NCBI GenBank assembly: GCA_037957365.1
Contig: JARHVA010000001.1
Span: forward strand, 12,915,001-12,979,000
Length of the DNA stretch: 64,000 nucleotides
Source of the DNA: Torreya grandis
Taxonomy: Eukaryota; Streptophyta; Pinopsida; Cupressales; Taxaceae
Direction of reading: 5' to 3'
In this document: positions 1-10,920 of the stretch, piece after piece
Numbering within the stretch: the first letter of the stretch is position 1
Layout of the letters: every line of letters starts with the position of its first letter
The notes under the pieces: model-generated
Told to the model about the DNA's origin: nothing
Database searches by the model: none
The model's input: only the letters and a program-made list of their open reading frames with translations
Translations under genes and position numbers: made by a program

Positions 1-2040
1 GAAACTAGAGGTGCAACATTTTAGGGTCTTTGGATAACTGATGATGGTGCACATTACCAAAAAGAAATGCAAGGCTATGGATGTTCAATCCAAAACTCAC
101 ATCTTTATTGGGTATTCAGATGGGGTCAAGGGTTATAGACTTCATCCTATGACTCATAAATTATTCATCGAGAGGAGTGTTAGGTTTTAGGAGAGTCCCA
201 TTGACTCTTTACTTGGCACTTCTCCCTTTACATCAGTTTCACTCAAATTGGATGAGCAATTTGAGGATTCAAATCATTCACAGTAGGTTTCTAAGGTATA
301 GGCCACTTCTTCTTCTTTTTCTTCTAGTTATGATAATAAATAGAGTGATGGGGAGTCATCCTTATACAATTCTAGGCATGCATTAGAGGATGAGTATTCA
401 ACACTTGACTCACCCATTTTAGTCCCTCTTTAGGCTAGGTAGATACTTGAGAGTGCAGGCACTTGGGCAAAGGATCCAGATGATGAAAAACATACTCGAG
501 CAAACTTTCAAAGTGGACCACTTGAATTTTTTATTTATACAATAAATTTATAGACTTTCATAGAGCCTTCAAGCATACCTAAGTGGGATAGAGCCATGGA
601 TGAGGAATATGATTCCTTGATTAGCAATCACACTTGGGATTTGACTTTTCTTCCTAAGGAAGGAAGATGGTTCGATGTCACTGGATATATCAAACCAAGT
701 ATGCTAAAAATGGTTTTATTGACAAGTACAAGGCTATATTAGTAGCCAAGGGACTTTCATAGGTAGCCAACATCAACTACTTAGATAAATTTGCACCCAT
801 GGCTAAGATGACTTTGATCATACTCACACTTGTTGTTACTGCATCACATGGATGGAGTGTACATCAGATGGACGTGAAGAGTGCATTTATTCATGAAGAC
901 CTTGAGGAGTAAATCTACATGGAATAGACACCTAGTTTTTCTTGAGATTCTTCTTTAGTTTACAAACTTAGGAAATCTATTTATGGCCTCAAATAGGCCC
1001 TCGAGCCTAATATGCCAAAATGGATTCCTTCTTTCTTACTTTAGGTTTCACTAGATGCTACTCAAACCCCAATGTGTACTTATTGCGGTATGATGATTCA
1101 TTATTGATATTGGTTTTGTATGTTGATGATATTTTGATCATAGGGAGTTCTTTTTTGACTATCTCACTAGTGAAGAACACTCTTCAGGATATAATTGCCA
1201 TGGCTGACTTGGGCTTACTACTCTACTTCCTCGGCATTGAGATCACTTAGATAGATTCAAATGTTTCACTTACATAGCCCAAATACACTCTTGATCTATT
1301 GGAACAGTTTCATATGGTTGACTATAATCCATATCTAACTGTATTCCTATCTAGAGTCAAGTTTCAGGCAAATTATTCCATTGCAATGGTTGATGATACC
1401 TTGTATCGACAATTTATTGGCAGCCTTATTTACTTGACTCACACTAGACCCAACATCTCTTATGTTGTTGGCATTATTTTGAGATTCATGCAAGAACCCC
1501 ATGAGATGCATTGGAAAGAAACTAAGAGGATCTTCCACTACATTTAGGGTTGACATAGGTATGGGATACACTACAGTGTTGGTTTAAATTTTGACTTGGT
1601 TAGCTACACAAACTCATATTGGGTTGGTGACACTCAGAGTAGTAAGTCGACTTTAGGTTATAGTTTCTCATTAGGTTTTGGCCCTATTAATTGGTCTAGC
1701 AAGAAGCAAAATGCTATTACTATATCTTCCACAGAGGTAGAGTACAAGGGAGCTATTAACGTAGCTACTAAGGCTATTTAGCTTTAAAGGATTATTTCTA
1801 AGCCTGGTATCTAGATCAGACAGCCTATAGTCATATTTTGTGAGAACTTAATCACCATTAAAATTAGTAGGAATCCAAATCTTCATCAGAGTACCAAACA
1901 CATCTAGATTCACATGCACTTCATTTGGGAGCTGATTCATGAATATGCCATCGACATAGTATTTTACCAGTCTTCAGATTAGGTTATTGATATCTTCACT
2001 AAAAACTTCACTGAGAGCAATTTCATTCATATATGAGATC
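1..2040 (+). pseudogene. pol: Decayed Ty1/Copia pol (integrase end, RT, RNase H)
   Basis: The window opens inside a Copia polyprotein. Bases 1-180 match the end of integrase, including a GYSDGVKGYRL stretch typical of the integrase-RT linker. RT (RVT_2 type) runs from about 560 to 1,250: WDRAMDEEYDSLI near its start, HQMDVKSAFIHEDL around 860, and the catalytic YVDDILI at about 1,120. The RT tail (LYRQFIGSLIYLTHTRP, about 1,400) leads to RNase H (YTNSYWVGDTQSSKSTLGY, about 1,600) with the EVEYKGA motif near 1,735. The order IN-RT-RNase H is the Copia order. In-frame stops and frameshifts run throughout; many stops sit where Gln is expected, for example near 760, 910 and 925. The 5' part lies outside the window. 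It cannot encode a working enzyme. Confidence 0.9.
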
Positions 2041-2120
2041 TTTTTGGGGTGTATTCCACTTCAACAGCTTCATCATCTTCAATAGGGGCCTTCTAGCCTC
2101 TTCATTTCTTCATTTCTCTC

Positions 2121-2132
2121 TTTTGGGGGGAG
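2121..2132 (+). other. Polypurine tract of the first Copia element
   Basis: A G-run preceded by T (TTTTGGGGGGAG) lies about 80 bp after the end of the Copia RNase H frame. That is the expected place for the plus-strand primer of an LTR retrotransposon. A second, weaker purine stretch (TATGGGGAGTA) follows at about 2,249, so which of the two was used is uncertain. Confidence 0.55.
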
Positions 2133-2625
2133 TTTTTCCCACTGGGTTTTATTTTCTCTATGTATGAGGGATTGTAATGTATATGGGTACCTTATCAGGC
2201 CTTATTATCAAGACCCAATTTTTTTATCATCACCTACCTAAGCTATGCTTATGGGGAGTACTGGTGTAGGCCTTTTTCCCACTAGGTTTTGCCTACATGG
2301 TTGTATTAGCTTGGTTAGGGCTCTAGAGGTCATTTGGGTTACTTGGGAAGATTAGTCTCACATTCACTAGAATGTGTGGTTTATTTCCCTATCTAACCTA
2401 TATATTCACCTCTCTCCCTTTATATTTATAAATCATTATATTGTGTGAATTATTAGAGCATTCATGTCTTGTTGTAATTATTTCTCTTTGATTTATTTCT
2501 TGCAACTACATGTGTTTGCTCTATATTATCTTGAATAATATGTGTCTTACATTGCATCTTGAATCAGTGTATTCAATTGGATCAACATTCCTGGAACTCA
2601 TTCTGATACAACTAATAAAATTCCA
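2133..2625 (+). repeat. Possible 3' UTR and 3' LTR remnant of the first Copia element
   Basis: No coding signal. The stretch follows the polypurine tract and is T-rich, as Copia 3' regions often are. The 5' partner LTR is outside the window, so the borders cannot be fixed by comparison. A sequence near 2,577 (TTGGATCAACATTCC) may mark the LTR end or flank. Assignment rests on position only. Confidence 0.35.
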
Positions 2626-2689
2626 TAGATAGAGGAAAAAGAAATGCATAAAACTCTCCTCGAATCCTATATAGGTCAGTATCAATTTA

Positions 2690-3960
2690 GGTCTCTACAT
2701 GGAAAATATATTATTATACATAGAACATTCACTTATTGGGTGTTTTCATGATCATTTATTCATAGACAATAGTATTATTTAGTAGATACACAAAACATTG
2801 GGATTAGTATTGGGATATACTACCACCATATAGAGGGGTACCATAGATTTCTTTGTGTTGATTTTTTGATCAATCGAGGATTGCAAGACCATAAAAGAGG
2901 GTGGTCATTGGTTTTGGGGTAACTCAACCCTAACAACCACTAGATGGAAAGCTGACTTTGACCCAAAATGAGAACACATACCTATGCATGCTATATAGGT
3001 GAAAATATCAGTTCCACCTCTAGAACTATGGGTGGATAGGATATTCAAGTGTATTGGTGATTCACTTAGGAAATACATAAAATATCACCACATGACTACT
3101 GCACAAACAAATACCTAGGTGGATATCATTTGCATTGATATTGATTTATCAAAAGGTCTTTTGGGATCCATTCAGATCAATGATGGTGAACATCAGTATG
3201 AGCAAACCCTCAATTATATCAATGTGCCCTTTCAGTGCACTTAATATCATAGTCATGGCCATCTAAAAAATAATTGATCACTCCTAAAAGAGAAGGCACT
3301 ATGGTTACCATAGGGATATATGGACTCTATTAGCCCCTCGCTTCATGAAAAAAAGGATAAAAGGGGGATTGGTGATGGCATAGGAAAATCTGCACTAACT
3401 ATAGAGGAAGGAAAGGCATCATAAATTCCCTTGAAGAGCCTAAATGAACATAAGGAAACTTAAATAATCACTCTACCCTTCAATAATGAGTAGATTTTAA
3501 AACAAATAGAGGATAAATCCTTACATAACAATGGAAATTACTCTCCATGGAGAATAGAGAAGAACATAAAACTGGAGGATACACTAATAAGCAATAGGCT
3601 CCTGAAATATTAAACTCTCCCAAAATAATGAATCATTTTAGTGAGGCTCCCATCTTTGAAAAATCCTCTACCTCATTGAAACATATGAGCATATACACTA
3701 TTATTGAAAGTTCAATCAATCCTATTGTGGATATTCCAACCAATTAGGGATTGGAAATGGAAGTAACATAATACAAGGGTGAATATCTTCCATATGGGCC
3801 TGAGGACTCCCTCCTAAGGCTATTAAAGGGCACAAACTCGATATAAATTGGGATGGAGAATACCTCAAAAAAGAAAGACCATTCTCACCTAGAATATTCA
3901 TCAGTAGATGGGAAGGCCCAAATATTAAAGTCTAAAATTGTTACCCATAATACATCTACA
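2690..3960 (+). pseudogene. LINE ORF1-like protein (nucleic-acid-binding), broken
   Basis: In broken frames the region reads like the DUF4283 domain of plant LINE ORF1 (about 2,850-3,200: ELWVDRIFKCIGDSL then IDIDLSKGLLGSIQIND). A degenerate zinc knuckle follows at about 3,225-3,275: FQC then YHSHGHLKNN, with the last Cys position now a stop. After about 3,300 it becomes Ser/Lys-rich and unconserved, as is usual for these proteins. ORF1 proteins coat the element RNA. Several stops and shifts make this a pseudogene. Confidence 0.65.
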
Positions 3961-4269
3961 GGCTCATGAAAAAGAAGAAGAAAAAAGGGAAAGGGATGAA
4001 ACTTTGTGATGAGACCAACACCACTACTTGTAATGATTCAAGTACATCCATGGAATTTTTTTATTTAAGTAGATCTCAATTAAATGCCTATTATCAAAGC
4101 CAAAAATTACATTTAAGCACAAGAGGAATGGATGAAAACAAGATCCATACACCCCATCCCAACAGGGGATGACATAGTCTTTTCTCCCATGCACAAGAAG
4201 AGGTAGAACATAACATTATTTCTAGAAAAAAACATAAATCAATAAGGTGCTTAGTAGAGAAGCTCTAAA

Positions 4270-4965
4270 AATAGGTTATAAATATTAATCACATCCCACA
4301 ATATAAGAGGCATATGGATGACCATAAAATAAAGGCCCCTAAAAATGTTGATAGTCAAACAAAATCCTGATTATCTCTTACTACATGAAACCATGCTTGC
4401 TGAGGTTGATGGACATAAATATATAAAAAATGTCTCGTTGATTGTAATTTCTTAATCTATGATTCTATGAGAAAATCTAGAGGATTATCCCTTGGGTGGA
4501 AATGCATCATGGTCATGCAAACCTCCATTAAGTTTGCAAACTACATACTAGGTACTTTCCTATCGAGAGAACATAATGCAGACCTGAATATCCTCAATGT
4601 CTATGCACCCTCTCATGGTAAACAAGCTTCTAGAATGAAATTGGGAACTCTAACATATTTGATATGCCACATCTCATCCTGAGAGGGGATTTGAATTTTA
4701 TAACCCATCTCTTAGAAGTGTGGGGATCACAAGTTAGAGCAGATCTCATGGCCAAATTCTTTTTGAATTATTTGGATAGATTCAACTTGGTGGATGCATC
4801 ACCTACGATAATGAAGCCCACTTGATCAAATCACCACACTAGATTACAGGGAAAATCCAAAAAGCTTGACCATTTCTTGATCAAAGAAGCCCTCCTCTTA
4901 TAGGTCATCTCTCACAGAGCTACTACCCTGAAACAACATTCTTTGGATCGCCACCCAATCCAAAT
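4270..4965 (+). pseudogene. LINE endonuclease domain, broken
   Basis: Apurinic-type endonuclease domain at the start of LINE ORF2. The first motif is ITSHNIRG with NPDYLLLHET (about 4,285-4,395, corresponding to the usual NxRG and QET motifs). The GDLNFI motif is near 4,690 and the terminal SLDRHPI (usual form SDHxPI) near 4,943. In the family this domain nicks the target DNA to prime reverse transcription. At least three frame changes and several stops are present. Confidence 0.75.
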
Positions 4966-5269
4966 GGAAATGGTCACGAGTTTCAAACAACCTCCTATGC
5001 CTTTCAAACTCAATCCACATTGGATGGAATATGAAGACTTCAGGGAAATATTCAAGAATACATTGGTAAAATACTCCAGTGATCAAGGTGAACATGCTAT
5101 GGTTTGTCAACAAAATAATTTTATTAGAATAAAGTCTACTATAAAAATATAGGCTAGGAGATTTTAGGACAATTAATAAATTCTTTAGTAAATGGAAGAC
5201 AAAATTTAGAGCTATGTGGTTTCCTACCATTAGAATGAACATAAGGCTAATATACTCAGTGAAATAAAT

Positions 5270-6780
5270 AGCTTAAAAAGGGATGAAGCTAGGTTACTAG
5301 CTTGACAAGAAGCAAAATGGAAAATAAAGGGCATAATTACATGGTTATCAGAAGGGGATGACAACACAAAATTATTTCACCATTATGTGGTGGCTAGGAG
5401 GGCACAAAATAAAATCTAGAACATCTATGATAATAAAGGACATGAATGTAATTACTTATCCTCTATTTTAAATGTGTATGTCACACATTATTAACAAATC
5501 TACACAAAACCTCCCAGGGGATATATAAGGGACATAATGGTGATGACAACTTTTTTTAATGTCTAGGTAGATGATCATCAGAATCAGGTACTTATGAGGC
5601 TAATTAAAATGTATGAATTACATGATACTCTTCACACTTTTTAATGGGAGAAATCCCCTGGACTAAATGGCTGGATGGTGGAATTATTCATAGGTTTTTT
5701 GGATATATTAGTAGATGACTTGATAATGGTGATGGAGGAATCACGTAACTCAAGTAGAATCCACAACCCTTTCTCTATTTCCTTTATTGATAACATTCAA
5801 AAGGATGCATACCTCTCCAATTTTGAACACTATCATCCTTTTTTCCTCTAAAACTACATCTATAAAATCATCTCCAAGATTATTGTTGTATGTCTCAATC
5901 CCATTCTTTTCGAGCACATCTCTCATGAGTAATTTGGCTTTTTGGACAATGGTAATATCCATGATGCCATTAGATTAGCCCAAGAGACACTACATACCAT
6001 CAAAACAAAACCCAAGTTTTCCTTTCTCTTAAAAAATGATCTCTCCAAGTCTTTTGAGCGTGTCAATTAAATCTACCTATGGTTCATTTTGACCCAAGTT
6101 GGTTTTGTGCCCCCTCTTATATACTGGATTGAGGACTGTTACAAATTAGTTTCCTATGTTGTTCTTGTCAATGGTTGAATGACCACCTTCTTCTCTACTA
6201 CCCATGGTTTACATTAGGGTTACCCACTATCTCCACTCATTTTTTTTCTCATTGTTAAATCCCTCATCTGTCATATCATCCATGAATACAATATTGGCAA
6301 AATTATGGGTATTAAAATGGCTACCAACACTTTTCTATCTCATATTCTATTCAAAGATGATTTCTCATCTTCGTAAATGGTAAAATACATGAATCAAAAT
6401 TATATGACATGATATTTAAGATCTATACCTTTGATACAAGAATGTTAATCAATTTGAAAAAAATCAGCCATATTATTATACAATCTCTCCATCACCCTAA
6501 AAAACCTCATCCATTTGTTGTTGCCTTTCACTACTCCCTCCCTTAAAGCTAAAATGAAATACTTGGGTTACTATCTGATAACAAATGTCTACGAATGTGA
6601 ATATTGGTCTTGGCTTGTGGAGAAACTAAAACAACATACCACTTTATGGTGTAACCGTTGGATATCTATCGCTGGGAGATCAATTTTGATCAAACATGTT
6701 CTTGAAGCATTCCCAGTTTATTGCCTTTCACTTGCCTATCTACCTAGGAAGATAATGAACAATGATAGGCATTAAAGAGC
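5270..6780 (+). pseudogene. LINE reverse transcriptase, broken
   Basis: The RT part of LINE ORF2. WEKSPGLNGWMVELF (about 5,645) matches the usual SPGPDGF motif. KSFERVN near 6,050, SPLIFFLIV near 6,230 and LFKDDF near 6,350 match the finger and palm motifs; the last replaces the usual FADD, so the catalytic loop is altered. The segment 6,515-6,775 (LKAKMKYLGYYL through WISIAGRSILIKHVL) is the conserved region after the palm. Stops and frameshifts throughout. Confidence 0.8.
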
Positions 6781-7439
6781 AAAATAACATATTGATGGTC
6801 AATTGGAACACTATTTCTCAACCCAAGTCTGATGGAGGCAGGGTATAAAAGATCTAAATCTCTTATCAAAATCCCTCACAATAAAAGGTGTGTAGAAACT
6901 GATCAAATATGGTGGCCTATGGAAGAATATTTTGCTCCATAAATACATTCAACCCCTTTTGATTATGAAATGGATTAGGCAACATCCAAAAAATCACATA
7001 AGAGGGTATATCTTTTGGAAATAAATCATCCAAACCTTTGACACTATTGGGAACTACTTGGCATGGAACCTTGGGGATGGCACAAGGATTCATATAGGTA
7101 TGAATGCAATATATGGGATCTCAAATGATCTAAAATTCACATAGGTAATGATAGATGCCTTCTAACAATAAAATATCCAGACCTTAGTAGATGCCTATGA
7201 TAATAATTAGACTAGCAAATGGAGATCAAGATGGATGACTATTGAGAAGATGGGTCTCATGGGTCATCATGCAATCCACTGGGAAAATTACAGGAACAAC
7301 CTCATTGCCATGGGCATTCAACTCACTCAACGTTAGGATGATTTATGTTGGGCCTATAATATTTATGGTGGTGAATATAAATTTAAGTTGGGATACTTTG
7401 CACTATGACCTCGATGTGAAGATATATTAACTCTCTGGT

Positions 7440-8215
7440 GGTGGAAGGGGCTTTGGTAGATCAGGGTTCCCCCAAAAACCATCCTTTATTTATTGGATTG
7501 CACTCTACAATAGAGTCCTAACTTGGAATAATCTCTAGCATAGGGGATGGAGTGGTCCAAGAATGTGTTTCTTTTATAGGGAGAGTGTTGAATCCATAAA
7601 TGACTTATTTGTACATTGACTTTTCACATGGGCTCTTTGGGATGCCACAAACACATAGAGGATGGACCACTTATGGGATGGTGATTCACTTCTTTCAACA
7701 TGGGATTTGTGGACTACAAATAGGATCACAACTATAACACATATGCACATACCCCTAATAATCTCTTGGTCCATATGGATCACAAAAAAATTAAGATATT
7801 TTCAAGGATAGAAGACCCTCAATCATCTCCACCCTTTAAAAATTCAAGCACTCTAAGTTACCCCCATTCTAAATAGGGGAAGATAGAGATGCATAAATGC
7901 ACTTTAGATTAACACTACCACTCCACATGTCTTTTGTGATGGTGCCTCAAGGGGAAACCTAGGATGAAGTGGCGATGGTGGCATACTTCTTTTCAATGGG
8001 AACATAGTCTCATTTAGACATGGGATGGGATGGAGGACACATAACAAGTCCAAATTATAGGCCATACTCACTTCTCTTAATCTTGTGTTGGATTATGAAA
8101 TTACTGAGTTGAATGTTCTATCAGACTCACATCACATTTGTAATTGGCTAAATGGGAAGGTTAGATGTTTCAACATCACCCTTCATGGCCCAAGATAGAT
8201 GTTCTTTGTCCCTCC

Positions 8216-8302
<87 letters not shown>

Positions 8303-8450
8303 TTATCTTGAGCATAGGCTTTTAGACCATGTTAAAGCACTTTCATTAGAATTTCAATGCATCATGTTCACTCACATTTACAAGGAGCATAATTCAGAGG
8401 TGAACGGGTTGGAAAAAGATGCGTGCAACAAGGAAGAAGGTAAGGTTTAA
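7440..8450 (+). pseudogene. LINE zf-RVT-like segment and RNase H domain interrupted by a TG repeat
   Basis: After RT there is a short zf-RVT-like stretch (about 7,450-7,650). A plant-type RNase H follows: DGASRGNLG near 7,940 (first Asp), LNVLSDSHHICNWLNG near 8,110 (third acidic position), and FTHIYKEHNSEVNGLEKDA near 8,370, the usual H-RE-N-AD-L ending, with the last acidic residue present as Glu. Between the third and last motifs a (TG)n tract of 83 bp has grown in frame, coding an alternating Val-Cys run. The tract leaves the frame 8,199-8,450 open, while the domain upstream already carries stops. Confidence 0.75.
8219..8301 (+). repeat. (TG)n dinucleotide microsatellite
   Basis: An uninterrupted run of TG repeats, 83 bp. 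It lies inside the LINE RNase H coding segment. Perfect purity suggests a recent or ongoing expansion compared with the decayed surroundings. Confidence 0.97.
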
Positions 8451-8775
8451 ATCATATTAACACATGATGAATCTATGACCGAGAGGGAGATATCCCTTAG
8501 ATAAAATGGTTTGTACACAAACTCCCCTTATGGTGTTGTTTATCTATTGGTACTCCTACTAGTGTTGAGTATCAATTTAATTTATTTTTGGGTTGAGGTA
8601 TAAGCTTCCCCATTGTGTTTTTTATTATTCTGACCTGGGTGTGACATTTGTTATGGCACTTCTCCCTTCTAATCCTTTTATAGGATTGATTATTGTATCA
8701 CATTCTTTTTGGAATGGTGAATGTAGGATGCATTTTTTATCTTATTAAAATAAAGATTACTGACACATTTTTTTG

Positions 8776-9569
8776 AATATATATATATTATAAGGTAAGA
8801 ATATTATATTATATCATATAGTATTCAACCAATTACTTTTAAATCAAGTGTTAACTACATTTAAAGGCCTTGCAAAATGGCCATGCCCTTATCAACACAA
8901 ATAAAAATACTACAAAAAGGCCCAAAAATAAGGACTTTGCTTGAATATTTGAAATTACATCGAAAAGCCTTCTCTTCTTGAGAATAACTTGTTAAAAATT
9001 TATAAACATTTATAAATGTAAGACAACATGAAAATGTTAATACAAGGGTTTAGTTGAAATGAAAACACACCCCTACACAAATGTATAATTTTTTAAGAAG
9101 AATAAATGTATTTTCTAGGCCATATATGTATTGGCTAGGCACAAAAAAATCACCAACAAGTCATATGCCACACATCAGAAGTAGATAAATGTGATTTTAT
9201 TCAACCTCCAACTTCTAATGTGGATCATATATCACATATGGAACATATGGCTCCATCCAATGGGTAGTAATTATCTACATAATTAAGTATGATGTCACAT
9301 CCTATACCCAATACATAAAAAGAAAACTATATTGATCACATATTGTTTAAAGGAAAATCTATGACGTGATATGGTTATTAGTTTGTAGGAAAATAAAATA
9401 ATTTCATTATGAGACAACAATAGAATAATTGGCTCAAAGCAAAAATAAAAAGAACACAGTGACAATTTATCCTATTTTAAATTTACAAGCTTGATAATTG
9501 TAAATAATGTGATCTTAATATTCTCTATATGAATTTAAATCCTTTTAATTCCATGCAACATAAAAAAGC
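8776..9569. other. AT-rich spacer without recognised genes
   Basis: Many stops in all frames and short A/T runs, including TATATATATATT near 8,780. A block at about 9,150-9,300 is a diverged copy of one at about 11,330-11,480. Nothing else is recognised. Confidence 0.6.
9150..9300 (+). repeat. Dispersed direct repeat, copy 1
   Basis: This block shares an ordered series of words with 11,330-11,480: GTGTGCCATGCAT-like/GCCACACAT, AAATGTGAT, TTATTCAACCTCCAACTT / GTATTCATCCTCCAACTT, AATGTGGA, and ATCTACATAAT / TATCAACATAAT. The copies are about 2.2 kb apart, in the same orientation, and flank the tandem array at 9.57-10.92 kb. Confidence 0.55.
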
Positions 9570-10920
9570 ATTAACAAAACTCTATCTAAAATAAACCAAT
9601 GATTCCATGTCATCAAACAACATAATACTATAAAAAAACAATTTAAACACAACCAATGTTTTGTGTTATTTAAAGGATGAATCTTACCTTTATTTGATGC
9701 TAAGCCCAAGCATAGCTTTTCCACGTATTTTCCCATGAAACCCATTTAATGACAAAATAAGTCTTTGTCAAGAACAAAATCATGATCCTTTAGACCTGTA
9801 CAGAAGTTTATGAGAAGAATAAATGTATTGATTAAAAAAATTGATGTGTCGGCAATAAAATCAAGACAAAAAAAATATTTTCACTGTATTCAAATAAAGA
9901 CATTGATTTAAATTTGACTAACTTGATAATGCTTGCATGCCCAATATCTAGTTTATGAACGACAAACTATCAAAATGACACAATGTTTGAAACCTATAAC
10001 ATTTCTTACATAAACCATAAGAAGAGCCATAAACAATTCATGGAGCTCTGATTACAGGAAGCTAATGATTCCATGTTTTCAAACAACATGGTAATATATA
10101 AAAAAATGAAGCCATAACTAATTCTTTGTGTTATTTAAAGGATAAATCATACCTTGATTTGACACTAACCCTAACCTTCTAATGACATACACAGGAAAGA
10201 ATGAAATCACAACCTTGTAGACTTGTACAAAAATTTATGAGTAGAAGAAATGTATTGAAAAAAATTGATATTAGTGTTAGAAAAAAACCTAAGACAAATA
10301 AAATATTCTCATCACATTCACGTAGAGATGTCAATTTTATCTTAGCTTAACTGATAATAAATGCAAGCCTAATATCTAGTATATGTGCATCAAGTTGTTA
10401 ATACAACATAGTGGTTCAAGCCTCACAACCTATTTTTACATAAACCCAAAGAAGAGACATAAACCATTCAAAGAGCTTTGTTTACAATAAACCAATGATT
10501 CCATGTTGTCAAACAACATAGTACTATTTTTTAAAAATGAAGACATGTCCAATTCTTTATGTTATTGAGAGGACATATCTTACCTTGATTTGACGATATT
10601 CACGACTGCCTTCTAATAAAAAACATGGTTTTGATAATAATACATTTATGACCTTGTAAACTTATACATAAGTTTATGAGAAGAAGAAACATTTTGAGTA
10701 GGCATGGAGAACCATGAAAAACCCATATAGTTAATTAGGGGAAAATAAATCCATATACATCATATTGCTTTGTTAAATTTTTTAGCTGAATAAATGAGAA
10801 ATTGTGATTTTATAAGCCATTCATGTAGAGACAGTGATTTGAGCTTAATTCACTTGATAATGGTTACATTCCCAATCTTTTTCATGTGCATGTTGAGCTA
10901 TCAAAAGGTCAAGGTTTTTA
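9570..10920 (+). repeat. Three-unit degenerate tandem repeat (units about 430-470 bp)
   Basis: Three successive units share the same ordered landmarks. GATTCCATG..TCAAACAACAT occurs at about 9,600, 10,068 and 10,498. TTATTTAAAGGAT..CTTACCTT..TTTGA occurs at about 9,667, 10,132 and 10,562. A CCTT..AGACTTGTACA..GTTTATGAGAAGAA block occurs at about 9,787, 10,212 and 10,652. A later CAATCT-type block near 9,940, 10,370 and 10,870 closes each unit. Spacing between units is about 430-468 bp. No coding potential is visible. Confidence 0.75.

Larger units (their letters stand above)
2630..8775 (+). mobile_element. L1-type non-LTR retrotransposon (LINE), decayed
   Basis: A long plus-strand element with, in order, an ORF1-like region (DUF4283-type plus zinc knuckle), an apurinic-type endonuclease, reverse transcriptase, a zf-RVT-like segment and a terminal plant-type RNase H. 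This is the standard arrangement of plant L1 LINEs. There are no LTRs. The 3' UTR ends with an AATAAA-like signal near 8,750, but I see no clear poly(A) tail and no target duplication, so both borders are approximate. All reading frames are broken. The element is oriented like, and lies directly after, the Copia remnant. Confidence 0.8.

Noticed and set aside
4898..5242. 114-codon minus-strand ORF
   Set aside because: Opposite to the LINE endonuclease/RT frames; no domain recognised.
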